64,000 bases of DNA. It comes from Planctomycetota bacterium (lineage in GTDB: Bacteria > Planctomycetota > JAJSAM01 > JAJVHW01). The stretch spans positions 62,001 to 126,000 of the forward strand of contig JAJRPF010000048.1 of NCBI GenBank assembly GCA_024280885.1, read 5' to 3'. The notes beneath the pieces are model-generated. The model searched no databases and was not told the origin of the DNA. It saw only the letters and a list, made by a program, of their open reading frames with translations. A program made the position numbers and the translations under genes. Within the stretch, counting starts at the first letter, position 1, and each line of letters begins with the position of its first letter. This document shows, piece after piece, positions 16,801 to 24,407 of the stretch.

Positions 16801-17481
16801 CGCGGACAACCCCTTGGCGAATTGCGACGCGGCCGCTGTGGAACCGGAGGGCGGTGGGGTTTCGGATGCCGAGACGGCGGTCTCGATCGCGGCTGACTCG
16901 CGAGGCACGACGGGTAGGGGGAGCGCGGCGATGCTCGCTCCGGTGGCCCCGCCGACGCGCTTCCGCAGTCGGTCGAGTGCGCGATGCACACGGACCCGCG
17001 CCGCGGCCGGTGAGATCCCGATGTACGCGGCCATCTCTCGGTACTCAAGCGAGTGCAGGTACCGAAGAAGCAGGAGCTCCCGGTCGCCCGCATCGATCAA
17101 CGCGAGCGCCTCTTCGAGCTCTTCCGAGCGAAGCGCCCTATCCGACGGAGGTTCCTGCGCGACGTCGCACCGTTCCCGCTTCGCGGCGATCGACTCGCGG
17201 TCCGTCCGCCTGCGCCGAGATCGAAGAGCCGACCGAGCGCGATCGCGCGTCTGTCGCATGAGCCATGTGCGCACACCGATCTTCACGGGAGCGTCGCTCG
17301 TCTCCCGCGCGAGAGCGATCAGGGCTTCCTGAAGAGCGTCCTCGGACGAGGCATCATCGCATCCGGTTCGGCGCGCAGCCGCGAGCGCGTGCCGCATCTC
17401 GGGGCGGACGAGGGCGGCGAACGCGTCGGCATCGCGCTTCTGTCGCCAGTCGGTCCACAGCTCGTACGTGTTCACGCTCAT
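13813..17481 (-). CDS. Membrane-anchored ECF sigma factor fused to tandem exported beta domains
   Basis: 1222 residues. Sigma region 2 spans about 12-92 (ALVRPEMRHALAAARR, SSEDALQEALIALA) and region 4 about 120-178 (LLLLRYLHSLEYREMAAYIG, then SPAAARVRVHRALDRLRKRV). After a Ser/Ala/Pro-rich linker a single helix follows at about 247-264 (LIAVAAVLLILLGGWAF). The exported part contains many carboxypeptidase-regulatory-like units (LSGRVIGDGGVPVSGARVRV, VRGRVLDASTGAPIAGAVV, VEGRVTDPDGIPVPGAWVWF). The layout matches the gene at 3762 although the sigma sequence is diverged. It is divergent from the sigma fusion at 17702 across 220 bp, so the two may share control. No anti-sigma gene adjoins it; the exported part may regulate the attached sigma domain. 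Confidence 0.85.
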   Translation of the reverse strand: MSVNTYELWTDWRQKRDADAFAALVRPEMRHALAAARRTGCDDASSEDALQEALIALARETSDAPVKIGVRTWLMRQTRDRARSALRSRRRRTDRESIAAKRERCDVAQEPPSDRALRSEELEEALALIDAGDRELLLLRYLHSLEYREMAAYIGISPAAARVRVHRALDRLRKRVGGATGASIAALPLPVVPRESAAIETAVSASETPPPSGSTAAASQFAKGLSALGSSAAASIATTGVLVMLKKLIAVAAVLLILLGGWAFVRGDGEAPRDTVGARDAPEPTERESAGRHAASGTDAESPDAGVPVVEADALTGTITVRVTSEDGNPISDALVTTHAEAAVIFDLLPPTSEHAQRTDSRGRVDLAIDADSRLAVVVQAHGFSPTILERLRSGADVEVVLRPSVPLSGRVIGDGGVPVSGARVRVVGFMGLGRVERQTTTDSAGEFSVEWGLSPASHVRSAAVYSSGQVGGRVGVGVRADGYATSFIYLIPGEDPRSRRARVTLVRGENVRGRVLDASTGAPIAGAVVSVWRLAGRANRHISRSGYAVDSPLARWPLATVKTADDGTFVVPHVTPIRRPGMGLKQAGLRPSLQIGAWIAGYAASVLDLPPLDPAESESLELRLVPAGTVEGRVTDPDGIPVPGAWVWFRSDEHELAARQFPTELSGVPSTGASTDHDGRFHLAGVPLDVPGSITAVLPVSEETVSAGSIAASKLTVESGRSTPAVELVLRLPEGLWAQFRVTDESGSPIWGVGLSSSKYGFGVAGETDRDGRGSFYFGLSSAEGVEMTVHIGARGYAPTSVVVTASSATPPRIDVTLGPGHEVSGIVLDTERRPVKGATVIVADGSLPVTTVFPGIDGSKATTPALPIALPSIANERGQFAFEDLPPGPFHLRATGPARRAAPPQAVHESVPAGTADVVLVLPPAGSPGVAISVRVVDDETGAPVETAWTFLERSRTRLAGVSSGEGVAVVEHVPQGRWTLRVWKDGYRTSAPVAVDVTSVRTNDRIEVRLRRGATVSGVVTLPSGTREGEFTVELRPRSRTGVPITLLRTQVDGRGRYTLKGVPPGAYELRVYRLNATAGNFVHWRDELGTPLVPRDDDQIVVTAGAETIVRDVDVFEVAGILDVRPADERLPRPFVWAGTGAAESDAFGRGTTVEVRNGFGQLVATQWGVSRGYAGVATSLVVLPGEYSVRLTFPGEAPVEVTAIVRPNALTIVRFAP

Positions 17482-17701
17482 CCCACTCTGTAGGGGCCGC
17501 CGCCAGACGTATCGTTACATGGAATCGGAGACACGCGCAACCGACCCAACGAACGGTTCCCCGGAGCGGCTCGGATCCAATCCCCTCTCCTCCGGTCGCG
17601 GCGTGCTCCGGCACTTCATCGCCGACGGTTGATCCGAGCCCGTCCGACGAAATCCGAGAACGGTTGCACCCTGGAGGCCGATCTGCGGGATTCTGTGGGA
17701 G
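17482..17701. promoter_or_regulatory. Divergent promoter region between two sigma-fusion genes
   Basis: 220 bp between start codons on opposite strands. It carries a diverged third copy of the 53-bp repeat at about 17545-17594 (acggttcc, then ctcgg, then caatcccctctcctccg). No experimentally supported promoter boxes can be assigned by eye. Confidence 0.45.
17545..17594 (+). repeat. Diverged third copy of the 53-bp repeat
   Basis: Shares acggttcc at its left end and the core CTCGG...CCAATCCCCTCTCCTCCG at its right with copies 1 and 2; the middle differs. It ends 107 bp before the start codon at 17702. Same orientation relative to the downstream gene as the other two copies. Confidence 0.45.
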
Positions 17702-19693
17702 ATGACCGGGAACGACGCCGCTGTGCCGCTCGACGAACTCCTCGCCCACAGGGCGTGGGTGCGCGCGCTGGCCGTGGCTCTGTCTCGCGACGAGAATGAC
17801 GCCGACGATCTCGAACAACAGGCTTGGCTGACCGCGATGCGGCGGCCCCCGGAGACGCTCGACTCTCCCCGCGGTTGGCTCGCGTCCGTCCTGCGCAGCA
17901 TGGCAAAGCGACGCGCGCGGACGGACAGTCGCCGCGCGCGTCGTGAGGCGGGTGCCGCGCGGCGCGACGTCGACGTGAACGATCCCGCGCGACTCGCCGC
18001 GCGCGCCGAGATGCACGCGCGCGTCGCGATGGCCGTTGTCGCGTTGAGGGAACCGTATCGCCAGGCGGTCTTGTTGCACTACTTCGAGGGGCTCTCTGTG
18101 CGGGAGACGTCCGCGCGGATGGATGCGCCGTTCGAGACGTCGCGCGCGCGACTGCGGCGGGGGCGCGAGCAGTTGCGGCGGCAGCTCGACAGCGAGATGG
18201 GCGGGATGCAACCACTGGGGGTTGCGTTGCTGCCGCTTCTGCCGCGCGGCGCCGGAAGGTGGGGATCGACAGGCGTGGCGGCTGCCGCCACAGGAGGGAC
18301 CCTCGTCATGGCGAAGTTCGTGATCGGGAGCGTGGCTGTGTGCGTACTGGCGGCGGGAGTCTTGTGGGCGACGTCGGATAGCGATGGCCCCGAAGTGGCC
18401 GCCGTGCCGGTGGTCGAGGATGTCGTTGACCGCGCGCCGGACCCGACTCCGCCGCGAGAGCGCGTGCGGGTCGACCAGCCGACGACCACGCTGGGCGACG
18501 ACGGCGATGCGGTGCCTGATGTCGAGCCGGAGCCGACGACAGTCGAGCAGCGGTTGCAGCTGAAACTCGACGACATCCACTACCGCGACGTCTCGATGTA
18601 CGACGTTCTGGCGCGCATCTCGGCGCAGACGTCGGTGTCGATCCATCTCCAAACCGAATTGCTCGAGGGGGCGCGGAGCAGCGACGAGTTCACGATCGGC
18701 CTGCAGCTGGACGTGCCGACCGAGGCGCAGACTACGCTGAACCTGCTCACGACCTTCCGCGGGCTCAAGTTGCACATCGCGGACGATCGCGTCGTCGTTC
18801 ACAGGGGCGACATCGAGTGGAGCGATGGGATGGCCTCGGTCGAGGTCACGCCGAAGCTCCCGGATCCGAACGCTCCGACGACGTTGACAGTCCGGGGGCG
18901 CGTCGTCGACGAGACCGGTGGCGGAATCGAGGGCGCGGTGATCCTGCATGCGTCTGCGGAGGTCGCGCGAAGCGCTCCCGGCGGGCACTTCGAGGTCGAG
19001 TTGGTGAAGGAGTTCCACTCGCTCACCGCGCGCATATCGGGGCGTCAGCGATCGAAGAAGTTTGACGTTGCGGGAGAGTATGGCGACGTGCTCGACGCGG
19101 AGCTCGTCCTCGGTGGCGCGGCGGGGTTTGTGCGCGTCACGGTCACGAGCGACTCGGGTGACGACCCGAAACACTGCTACGTCAGGTTCAACTGGAACGT
19201 GCCGGGCACCGAACAGACGTTGCGCGACGGACGCGAGGTCGCGCTGCGCGACAGCGAGACGGTCTTGCTCGGGCCGGCGGCCGGTGGGTTCATCGCGACC
19301 CTCGACAGCCTACCGCCGGGAGAACTTCGCCTGGTGGTGTCTGCGCGAGAGCACGTGAAGGATGTCCGGACCGTCACGATCGTCGTGGGAGAACGGACCG
19401 ACGTTACGGTCGAACTGCACAAGGCGGATCTTGCCGAGCGTCTGCGTACGGAGCGCATGTCGGTGCAGTTCGCCGACGCCCCGCTGCGAGACGTGACGAA
19501 CTACGTCCGGCGCACGAAGTCACTCAACATCAGCGTCGATCCCGCGTTCGCAGCGGCCAACGCCGATGCCCGCGTGACGGTCACCGCCGAGGACGTCACG
19601 ATCGAATCGATCCTCGATGAACTCTGCGCTGCGATCCCCGGCGCGACGTGGGTGATTCGCAATCGGGTTGTACTCATCACGAAGGGCGAGTAG
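17702..19693 (+). CDS. Membrane-anchored ECF sigma factor fused to secretin/TonB-short-N-terminal-like domains
   Basis: 663 residues. Sigma region 2 at about 11-75 (LLAHRAWVRALAVALSRDE, DDLEQQAWLTAMRRPP) and region 4 at about 104-163 (LHYFEGLSVRETSARMDA, FETSRARLRRGREQLRR) resemble those of the gene at 3762. A membrane helix follows at about 204-224 (KFVIGSVAVCVLAAGVLW). The exported part has an STN-like beta-alpha domain (LDDIHYRDVSMYDVLARISA, about 285), a carboxypeptidase-regulatory-like unit (VRGRVVDETGGGIEGAVIL, about 400) and a second STN-like domain at the end (FADAPLRDVTNYVRRTKSLN). STN domains occur in secretins and in FecA-type receptors that signal to FecI sigma factors, so a sigma factor carrying its own STN domains is suggestive. 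Function remains inferred. Confidence 0.8.
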   Translation: MTGNDAAVPLDELLAHRAWVRALAVALSRDENDADDLEQQAWLTAMRRPPETLDSPRGWLASVLRSMAKRRARTDSRRARREAGAARRDVDVNDPARLAARAEMHARVAMAVVALREPYRQAVLLHYFEGLSVRETSARMDAPFETSRARLRRGREQLRRQLDSEMGGMQPLGVALLPLLPRGAGRWGSTGVAAAATGGTLVMAKFVIGSVAVCVLAAGVLWATSDSDGPEVAAVPVVEDVVDRAPDPTPPRERVRVDQPTTTLGDDGDAVPDVEPEPTTVEQRLQLKLDDIHYRDVSMYDVLARISAQTSVSIHLQTELLEGARSSDEFTIGLQLDVPTEAQTTLNLLTTFRGLKLHIADDRVVVHRGDIEWSDGMASVEVTPKLPDPNAPTTLTVRGRVVDETGGGIEGAVILHASAEVARSAPGGHFEVELVKEFHSLTARISGRQRSKKFDVAGEYGDVLDAELVLGGAAGFVRVTVTSDSGDDPKHCYVRFNWNVPGTEQTLRDGREVALRDSETVLLGPAAGGFIATLDSLPPGELRLVVSAREHVKDVRTVTIVVGERTDVTVELHKADLAERLRTERMSVQFADAPLRDVTNYVRRTKSLNISVDPAFAAANADARVTVTAEDVTIESILDELCAAIPGATWVIRNRVVLITKGE

Positions 19694-19732
19694 TGCACTC
19701 GACAGCCTGCCCGACATACCGCGACATACCGT

Positions 19733-20219
19733 GCCAGACTCGATTCGTCGGTTTGAACGCTCCACTTCTTACCAGGCTCGTGGCCTTCTCTGCGAAATGC
19801 CCGATGTCGCCTTCGGCCGTCTCGCGCGACCGACCGGATGGAGGTTCCATCCATGCGCTCCCCCGAGACGACTACCCCGGCGCCGACTGGCTGGTCACAA
19901 ATCGCGCCCTCGCCAAGCGCGCTGCATTCGAGACGCGCCGCACGAGCGGCCCATCCGGCGTCGAGGGTCTCTGCCGAGGTGTGAAGCGATGGGGCGCCGT
20001 CGCGCGTGGATGACGAGTGTCCCGTGCCATGAGAACGTTACCTCACGCGCCCTCGCCGTCGCGAGCGCCGTATGAGGCGCGTTGTGGAAGCGACCCGACG
20101 AGTTGACTCTCCGTCCCCGCATCGGGTCCTGAGCAACGTTGCGCTGCGAGACGACGTGGATGGCAGGCCGACGAGCCTGGTCGAGAGTGGAGTGTTCAAG
20201 TCGACGAATTGAGTCTGGC
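19733..20219. mobile_element. Decayed inverted-repeat element with RAYT-like transposase remnant
   Basis: Bases 19733-19780 and 20172-20219 are inverted repeats matching at 40 of 48 positions (arms start gccagactcgattcgtcg and, on the other strand, gccagactcaattcgtcg). Between them, plus-strand bases 19852-19942 encode HALPRDDYPGADWLVTNRAL followed by AKRAAFETRR. This resembles the N-terminal part of IS200-like REP-associated tyrosine transposases; the frame then breaks. A 10-mer tandem (cgacatacc) lies just left at 19711-19730. The element appears dead. Confidence 0.45.
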
Positions 20220-20224
20220 TCCGC

Positions 20225-20470
20225 ATGTCGCGCGAACGCGACGAATTGGCACTCTCGCTACGCCTCGTTCGCGTCGTCTCGCTCCCGGCCCGGGAACGCA
20301 AGACCGCCCTCGGCGGCGTGCGCCTCCTCGAGCCGCACACCGAGGTGATTGCGGGTGAGATGCTCGTCTCGCTCCGCCCGGACGACACGCTGCTCGTCGC
20401 GTCACTCCCGAGCCCGTTCGGCGGCGACTCGACCCGTCGCATGGTCATCCTGCTCAGCCCGCGGCGCTGA
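20225..20470 (+). CDS. Short hypothetical protein, possibly a fragment
   Basis: 81 residues with strong G/C preference at third codon positions, as in the surrounding real genes. An in-frame stop lies 15 bases upstream, so the ATG at 20225 is the natural start. The sequence is basic at the N-terminus (MSRERDELALSLRLVRVV) with predicted strands later (TLLVASLPSPF, RRMVILLSPRR). I recognise no family. It starts five bases after the right arm of the decayed inverted-repeat element and may be a remnant of a longer gene cut by that insertion. Confidence 0.4.
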   Translation: MSRERDELALSLRLVRVVSLPARERKTALGGVRLLEPHTEVIAGEMLVSLRPDDTLLVASLPSPFGGDSTRRMVILLSPRR

Positions 20471-20499
20471 TCACGCAGCGGTGCCGATCGCTCTGCGGC

Positions 20500-20800
20500 G
20501 CCGACGGCCACGAGCTCGATCTCCGCGCCATGCACCGTTCCGTGACCCGGCGCGCGCGCAGTGTGCGCGTCGCACGTGACCAGCAGAGCGCGGAGCGCTT
20601 CGGCCAATGCGACATAGGCTCCGTCGTACGATGAAACGTTCTGCCGTAGCGCCCCGACTCGGTCGCGCAACGGCTTCAACTCGCGCCGGTGGATGAGCAC
20701 GACGGCGAGGAAGTCGATGGCGAGCCGAGCATTTGCCGTCGAGGGGGCGTGATCTCGGGATGGGAGAGCTGTCCGGCAAGACCGGCGCCGATGAGTCGGA
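20500..20800 (-). pseudogene. Broken PIN-domain (VapC-like) toxin gene
   Basis: On the minus strand from about 20750 to 20509 the frame encodes ARLAIDFLAVVLIHRRELKP, LRDRVGALRQNVSSYDGAYV and ALAEALRALLVTCDAHTARA. This is the C-terminal two thirds of a VapC-type PIN domain, with the metal-binding Asp of the SYDGAYVALAE helix and the Asp of TCD. The N-terminal part with the first catalytic Asp is absent, and similarity upstream (IGAGLAGQLSHPE) is in another frame, so at least one frameshift has occurred. The frame also runs on past the normal end. PIN toxins are ribonucleases paired with VapB antitoxins; no antitoxin gene was found. It is very probably inactive. Confidence 0.55.
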
Positions 20801-20938
20801 GACCAAGAGCAGCGCTAGTTGGGCGCGGCGGTTCACAGGTGGACGGGCGTGGTGGGGACGGTCTGTCGTCGCTTCGGCGCTCTCGCGCTGGGCGAGCCGA
20901 TCCACGGGCGGCGTGAGACCGTCGGGAACTGTCCTGCG

Positions 20939-22117
20939 TCAGCGGAGGAATACGCCTTCCTTTCGCCTCACCCTGGTGATGGGATCGGGCGTCCGGATCC
21001 GCTGCCGCAGCGCCGTGAGCGGGTCCGGAGTCTTGCCGACGGTTGCGGCGTCCGAACTGGCGGCGTCGTGCTTTGCGAGCAAGCCCGAGAGCCGAACCTT
21101 CTGCTTCTCTGAACCGATCCGCGCGACGATCTCTACGGCCGACCGAATCGCGTTCTCCGCACTGGACGGATCGCGCGCCGCGGCCGCGTTACGGCACGCC
21201 CATTCGACGTAGACGATGGCTAGGTTTACCGCGTCGGTTCCGCCGAGTAGCCCGCCGACGCGCCACAATTCTCTGTCGTGTGCGCGCCCTGCGTTCCCCC
21301 GCTTCAGGACCGACGCTTCCACGGCCTGGCGCTGCAACCGCTTGACGGACTTGAGGATCTGCGCCCGCTGGGCCCGGTACGTCGGAAGTGCATCGAGTTG
21401 CGGGGTGACGTCGCGAAGCTGCAAGATCGCCAGCCGGACGGTCTTCCACGGACTCGGCCTGGACTTGGGTCGCGATGTCGTCCGCCTGCCCGCCCTGCGG
21501 ACGTCCCCGCGCGCAGCGGTCGGAGCGGCGGGGGCGACGGCGTCGGAGTGCAGTACCGCCGTCTCGAAAGCTGTCTCGACAGCGAGGTAGGCCAGTTGCC
21601 CGGGCTGCGTCGTATCGAAGTCCTTCCGGACGGGTGGACGGTTGCCCTCTTGCGCCCACACCCGGAATGTCGAGACCGCGGCCGCGGCATATGCGAGCCG
21701 CACCTCGTCATCGATGTCGAGCCTCGGATGAGCGCCGACCAGATCGGGAAGGTCTTCGAGCTCAGGCGTCGATGCCACCTCCTTCAGCAGTTGGACCATC
21801 TCCTTGGTCTCGAGCAACAACTCGCCGCGTAGGATCGACCGACGCGTGGCTGCGTCGTATGTGCGATGACGCGAAGGCGGGAGAGACTCGGTCGCGTCTT
21901 CCTCGTCGTCGAACGCGGCCGTGACTGTCGCGGCACCGTCCTGCTCACGCCGCTGCTTCCGCAGCCGCTGCTGGGCCACGGTGATCTGCGGCTGACTCGC
22001 GCTCAGCATGTCCTCGTCCATGAGGAGACCGAACGTCGTGGCCAACAGTCCAAACGAGAATGTCAGGAGTGTGGACAACACGATGCGCAGCGGCCAGCGG
22101 CTGGGCTTCTTCTCCAT
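20939..22117 (-). CDS. Membrane-anchored protein of unknown function, alpha-helical
   Basis: 392 residues from the ATG at 22117, which is preceded by an excellent Shine-Dalgarno sequence (gaaggaggttcg). The open frame upstream of this is non-coding in character. After a short basic start a hydrophobic helix (IVLSTLLTFSFGLLATTFGLL) anchors the protein. The remainder is mostly helical, with a charged linker (QQRLRKQRREQDGA), several helical pairs (VRLAYAAAAVSTFRVWAQEG; VNLAIVYVEWACRNAAAA) and a basic region (RRTTSRPKSRPSPWK). No known domain was recognised. It lies downstream of the exported protein gene 22515-24350 on the same strand but has its own 397-bp leader. Confidence 0.7.
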   Translation of the reverse strand: MEKKPSRWPLRIVLSTLLTFSFGLLATTFGLLMDEDMLSASQPQITVAQQRLRKQRREQDGAATVTAAFDDEEDATESLPPSRHRTYDAATRRSILRGELLLETKEMVQLLKEVASTPELEDLPDLVGAHPRLDIDDEVRLAYAAAAVSTFRVWAQEGNRPPVRKDFDTTQPGQLAYLAVETAFETAVLHSDAVAPAAPTAARGDVRRAGRRTTSRPKSRPSPWKTVRLAILQLRDVTPQLDALPTYRAQRAQILKSVKRLQRQAVEASVLKRGNAGRAHDRELWRVGGLLGGTDAVNLAIVYVEWACRNAAAARDPSSAENAIRSAVEIVARIGSEKQKVRLSGLLAKHDAASSDAATVGKTPDPLTALRQRIRTPDPITRVRRKEGVFLR

Positions 22118-22514
22118 CGAACCTCCTTCGTACGGGACCGGCTCCAATCCGCTCGGCAACCCGTGACGATCGATCAGAGGGTCCGAGTCGCCACGGTTGC
22201 AGCCCAATGCGCCATCGTGGCAATCCGACCGGCCCGCCGTCAAGTGCCCCGTCGTCAAGTACCCGCGCGACGGTCGCGACCACGGCGTGCGTGCAGCGCG
22301 CCAAACCGTCCGGCCAGCGGCCGGTCCCACATCCGCTTCATCGGCTGCGCGGACTTCGGTCCTGGCGCGCGTGATGGCCGCAGGAACTGTTGGCGGTCCG
22401 CCACCAGCGGAACGCTCACATCATCTCAAGCGTGCCCGACGCAAGCATCGCGGAAGACCCAGCTTCAGCCGAAACCGGCCCCCTTGCGCAGATCTCCCCC
22501 CCAAGAAAATCTAC
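22118..22514. other. Spacer upstream of the 20939-22117 gene
   Basis: 397 bp with no gene I can support. It contains a short direct repeat (cgtcaagtgcccc and cgtcaagtacccg near 22239 and 22254) and the promoter and leader of the downstream minus-strand gene. Confidence 0.4.
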
Positions 22515-24350
22515 CTACTTCGGCGGATCGTTGATCGGTGAGATGTTGATCGTGGCCTCGGTCGCCGAAACCGGAACGACGGCTACGCCGAAGATCGATG
22601 TGCCTACTACCGTAACCCGAAGGCCAGCGCCGAAAGGTGCATTCAGCATCTCGTAACGGCCCTCGCTATCCAGAGAGCACCGCCGCCGGAAACTCTGGTC
22701 GCACGAGAACAAGACCTCGACCTGCCCCACACACGGAGATCCGTCAGCATTGGTAGCCACACCGGAGAGCGTCCCCGAGCCGATCGAACTCTCGTTCTGT
22801 GGCGGAATGAACGACACATCGTAGGCGTTGCCAGCGCCGGGCGCGTAGACGAGAAAGCCACCGTCCAGATCGAACCGGCTGCTGCTGCCGTTGAACTGTT
22901 GCAAGATGCCACGCCCGGCTCCGACGGAGTGTCCGCTCAGCAACGAACTGAAATCGACAGTGTCGAAGGGCGGGGTCACGCTTCCTCCAGGAGAGAGCCC
23001 GACTATTCCGTCCCGCGCGTTCACACCGCGATACCCGATCTGTATCCGCCCATCGTCGAACAAGATCACCTGAAACGTGTTTGACCCGGTGTTGAAGTAC
23101 TCGGGCACGCGATCCCATGTGACCACCAGACGATCCGGGCTGGACAGCCGATTGACCTTCACCCGTCGGTCGTTGCCGGCGATCCCCGGATAGAAATCGT
23201 CAAAGAGAGGGGAGATACGCGGTTCCGGCCGCAGATGGTCCAGAACCGACTCTGTGAAGTCCCTGTCCCCATTGACAAACGTCAGAACTCCATTGGAGCC
23301 GACATACACAGTGCTCCGGTCAACGCCGTAGAACGGGAACTCGAAGCCGAGGTTGACCGCGATGGAACTGTCATCACTGTGGAACAGAGTTGTGCCGAAG
23401 TCTTCTTCGAAGTCGGCAACCACGAGGCGCAATACGACGAATCCGGCGTCCGTCACACCGTCCGGGATCACGGACACCATCTCCGAAGTCCCGCGATAGT
23501 CATCCCCGTCGATCTGGGCGAAGGCGCGCACGAGAATCGTCTCCGCCTCGGAAGGAGTACTGAAGCCCGGAATACTGAAACCCCCATCCGCGCCGGAGGT
23601 CGCACTCCCTCCGAAGGTGGTCGTAATACTGGCACCGGCGAGGGCAGACCCGTCTTCCAAGCGCGCGAATCCCTCGATCGTCGTCGTTCGGATCGCCTGT
23701 GTCACGGTGATGCGCTTGACTGATGTCGCCCCTTCGTTCGTCGCCGTGATGAACGCCAAGCCTGCGGACACGCCCGTGACTAACCCGTTCTGTCCGACGG
23801 TCGCAGTCGCCGGATTGCTCGTGCGGTAGATCGTGAGCGTCGTGCGCGGCGTGACATCGACGGTCGATTCGTCCTCGAGCGTTCCGATGACAGTGAGCTG
23901 CGTCGTCTCACCGACCGGCAATAGCGGTGAGTCGGCACCGATCGAGATCGACTCCGGGAACGGAGGCGGCGTGTCGGTGATGATCAGGTCACCGATCACG
24001 AACGTCTGGCCCGCACGGAATTGGAACGGTTCGCTGAACGCGTAGCGCGTCGTGCCACCCGCCGTGCTCACGCCGAACACCCGAACGAAATCATCACTCA
24101 GGAAGTCGGGCCGCGAGCCCGGTCCGCCCGCACCGAATTGGTCGGGGGCCGCGATATTAGGGATGCGGAACGTCCCATCAGCGTTGACCTGAACCGTCTG
24201 ACCGTTGACTGTCACGGTCCACGTCTCGTCCAGGGCCTGCGCATGCGCGACGACGGGGACGACGAGAACAAAGACGAAGAACCCGATCACCAACCACACA
24301 GCAGACATCCACGCACCGACTCCGGCTCTCTTTCGGCGGTTCATCTCCAT
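22515..24350 (-). CDS. Secreted multidomain protein with Big-2-like and nidogen-like domains
   Basis: 611 residues. The start at 24350 (MEMNRRKRAG) leads into a signal peptide (VWLVIGFFVFVLVVPVVAHAQA). A Big-2-like bacterial Ig domain is visible near 135-220 (LLPVGETTQLTVIGTLEDES, then ATVGQNGLVTGVSAGLAFIT). A carboxypeptidase-regulatory-like unit follows near 225 (IEGFARLEDGSALAGASI). From about 315 to 500 there is a nidogen-like region (LGFEFPFYGVDRSTVYVGSN, then FQVILFDDGRIQIGYRGV), which in other proteins mediates extracellular adhesion. It ends with another small beta domain that contains a Cys pair. The same nidogen-like hallmark appears in the protein at 47634. It probably acts at the cell surface or in the matrix. 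Confidence 0.8.
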   Translation of the reverse strand: MEMNRRKRAGVGAWMSAVWLVIGFFVFVLVVPVVAHAQALDETWTVTVNGQTVQVNADGTFRIPNIAAPDQFGAGGPGSRPDFLSDDFVRVFGVSTAGGTTRYAFSEPFQFRAGQTFVIGDLIITDTPPPFPESISIGADSPLLPVGETTQLTVIGTLEDESTVDVTPRTTLTIYRTSNPATATVGQNGLVTGVSAGLAFITATNEGATSVKRITVTQAIRTTTIEGFARLEDGSALAGASITTTFGGSATSGADGGFSIPGFSTPSEAETILVRAFAQIDGDDYRGTSEMVSVIPDGVTDAGFVVLRLVVADFEEDFGTTLFHSDDSSIAVNLGFEFPFYGVDRSTVYVGSNGVLTFVNGDRDFTESVLDHLRPEPRISPLFDDFYPGIAGNDRRVKVNRLSSPDRLVVTWDRVPEYFNTGSNTFQVILFDDGRIQIGYRGVNARDGIVGLSPGGSVTPPFDTVDFSSLLSGHSVGAGRGILQQFNGSSSRFDLDGGFLVYAPGAGNAYDVSFIPPQNESSIGSGTLSGVATNADGSPCVGQVEVLFSCDQSFRRRCSLDSEGRYEMLNAPFGAGLRVTVVGTSIFGVAVVPVSATEATINISPINDPPK

Positions 24351-24407
24351 GATATCGACTCCTGTCGAGTCCGCTCGCAGGGCGGACGTCCCGTTTGTTG
24401 TGTGAAA

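Noticed and set aside
17354..19174. Minus-strand frame of 606 codons
   Set aside because: Antisense to the sigma-STN fusion gene, whose domains are clear.
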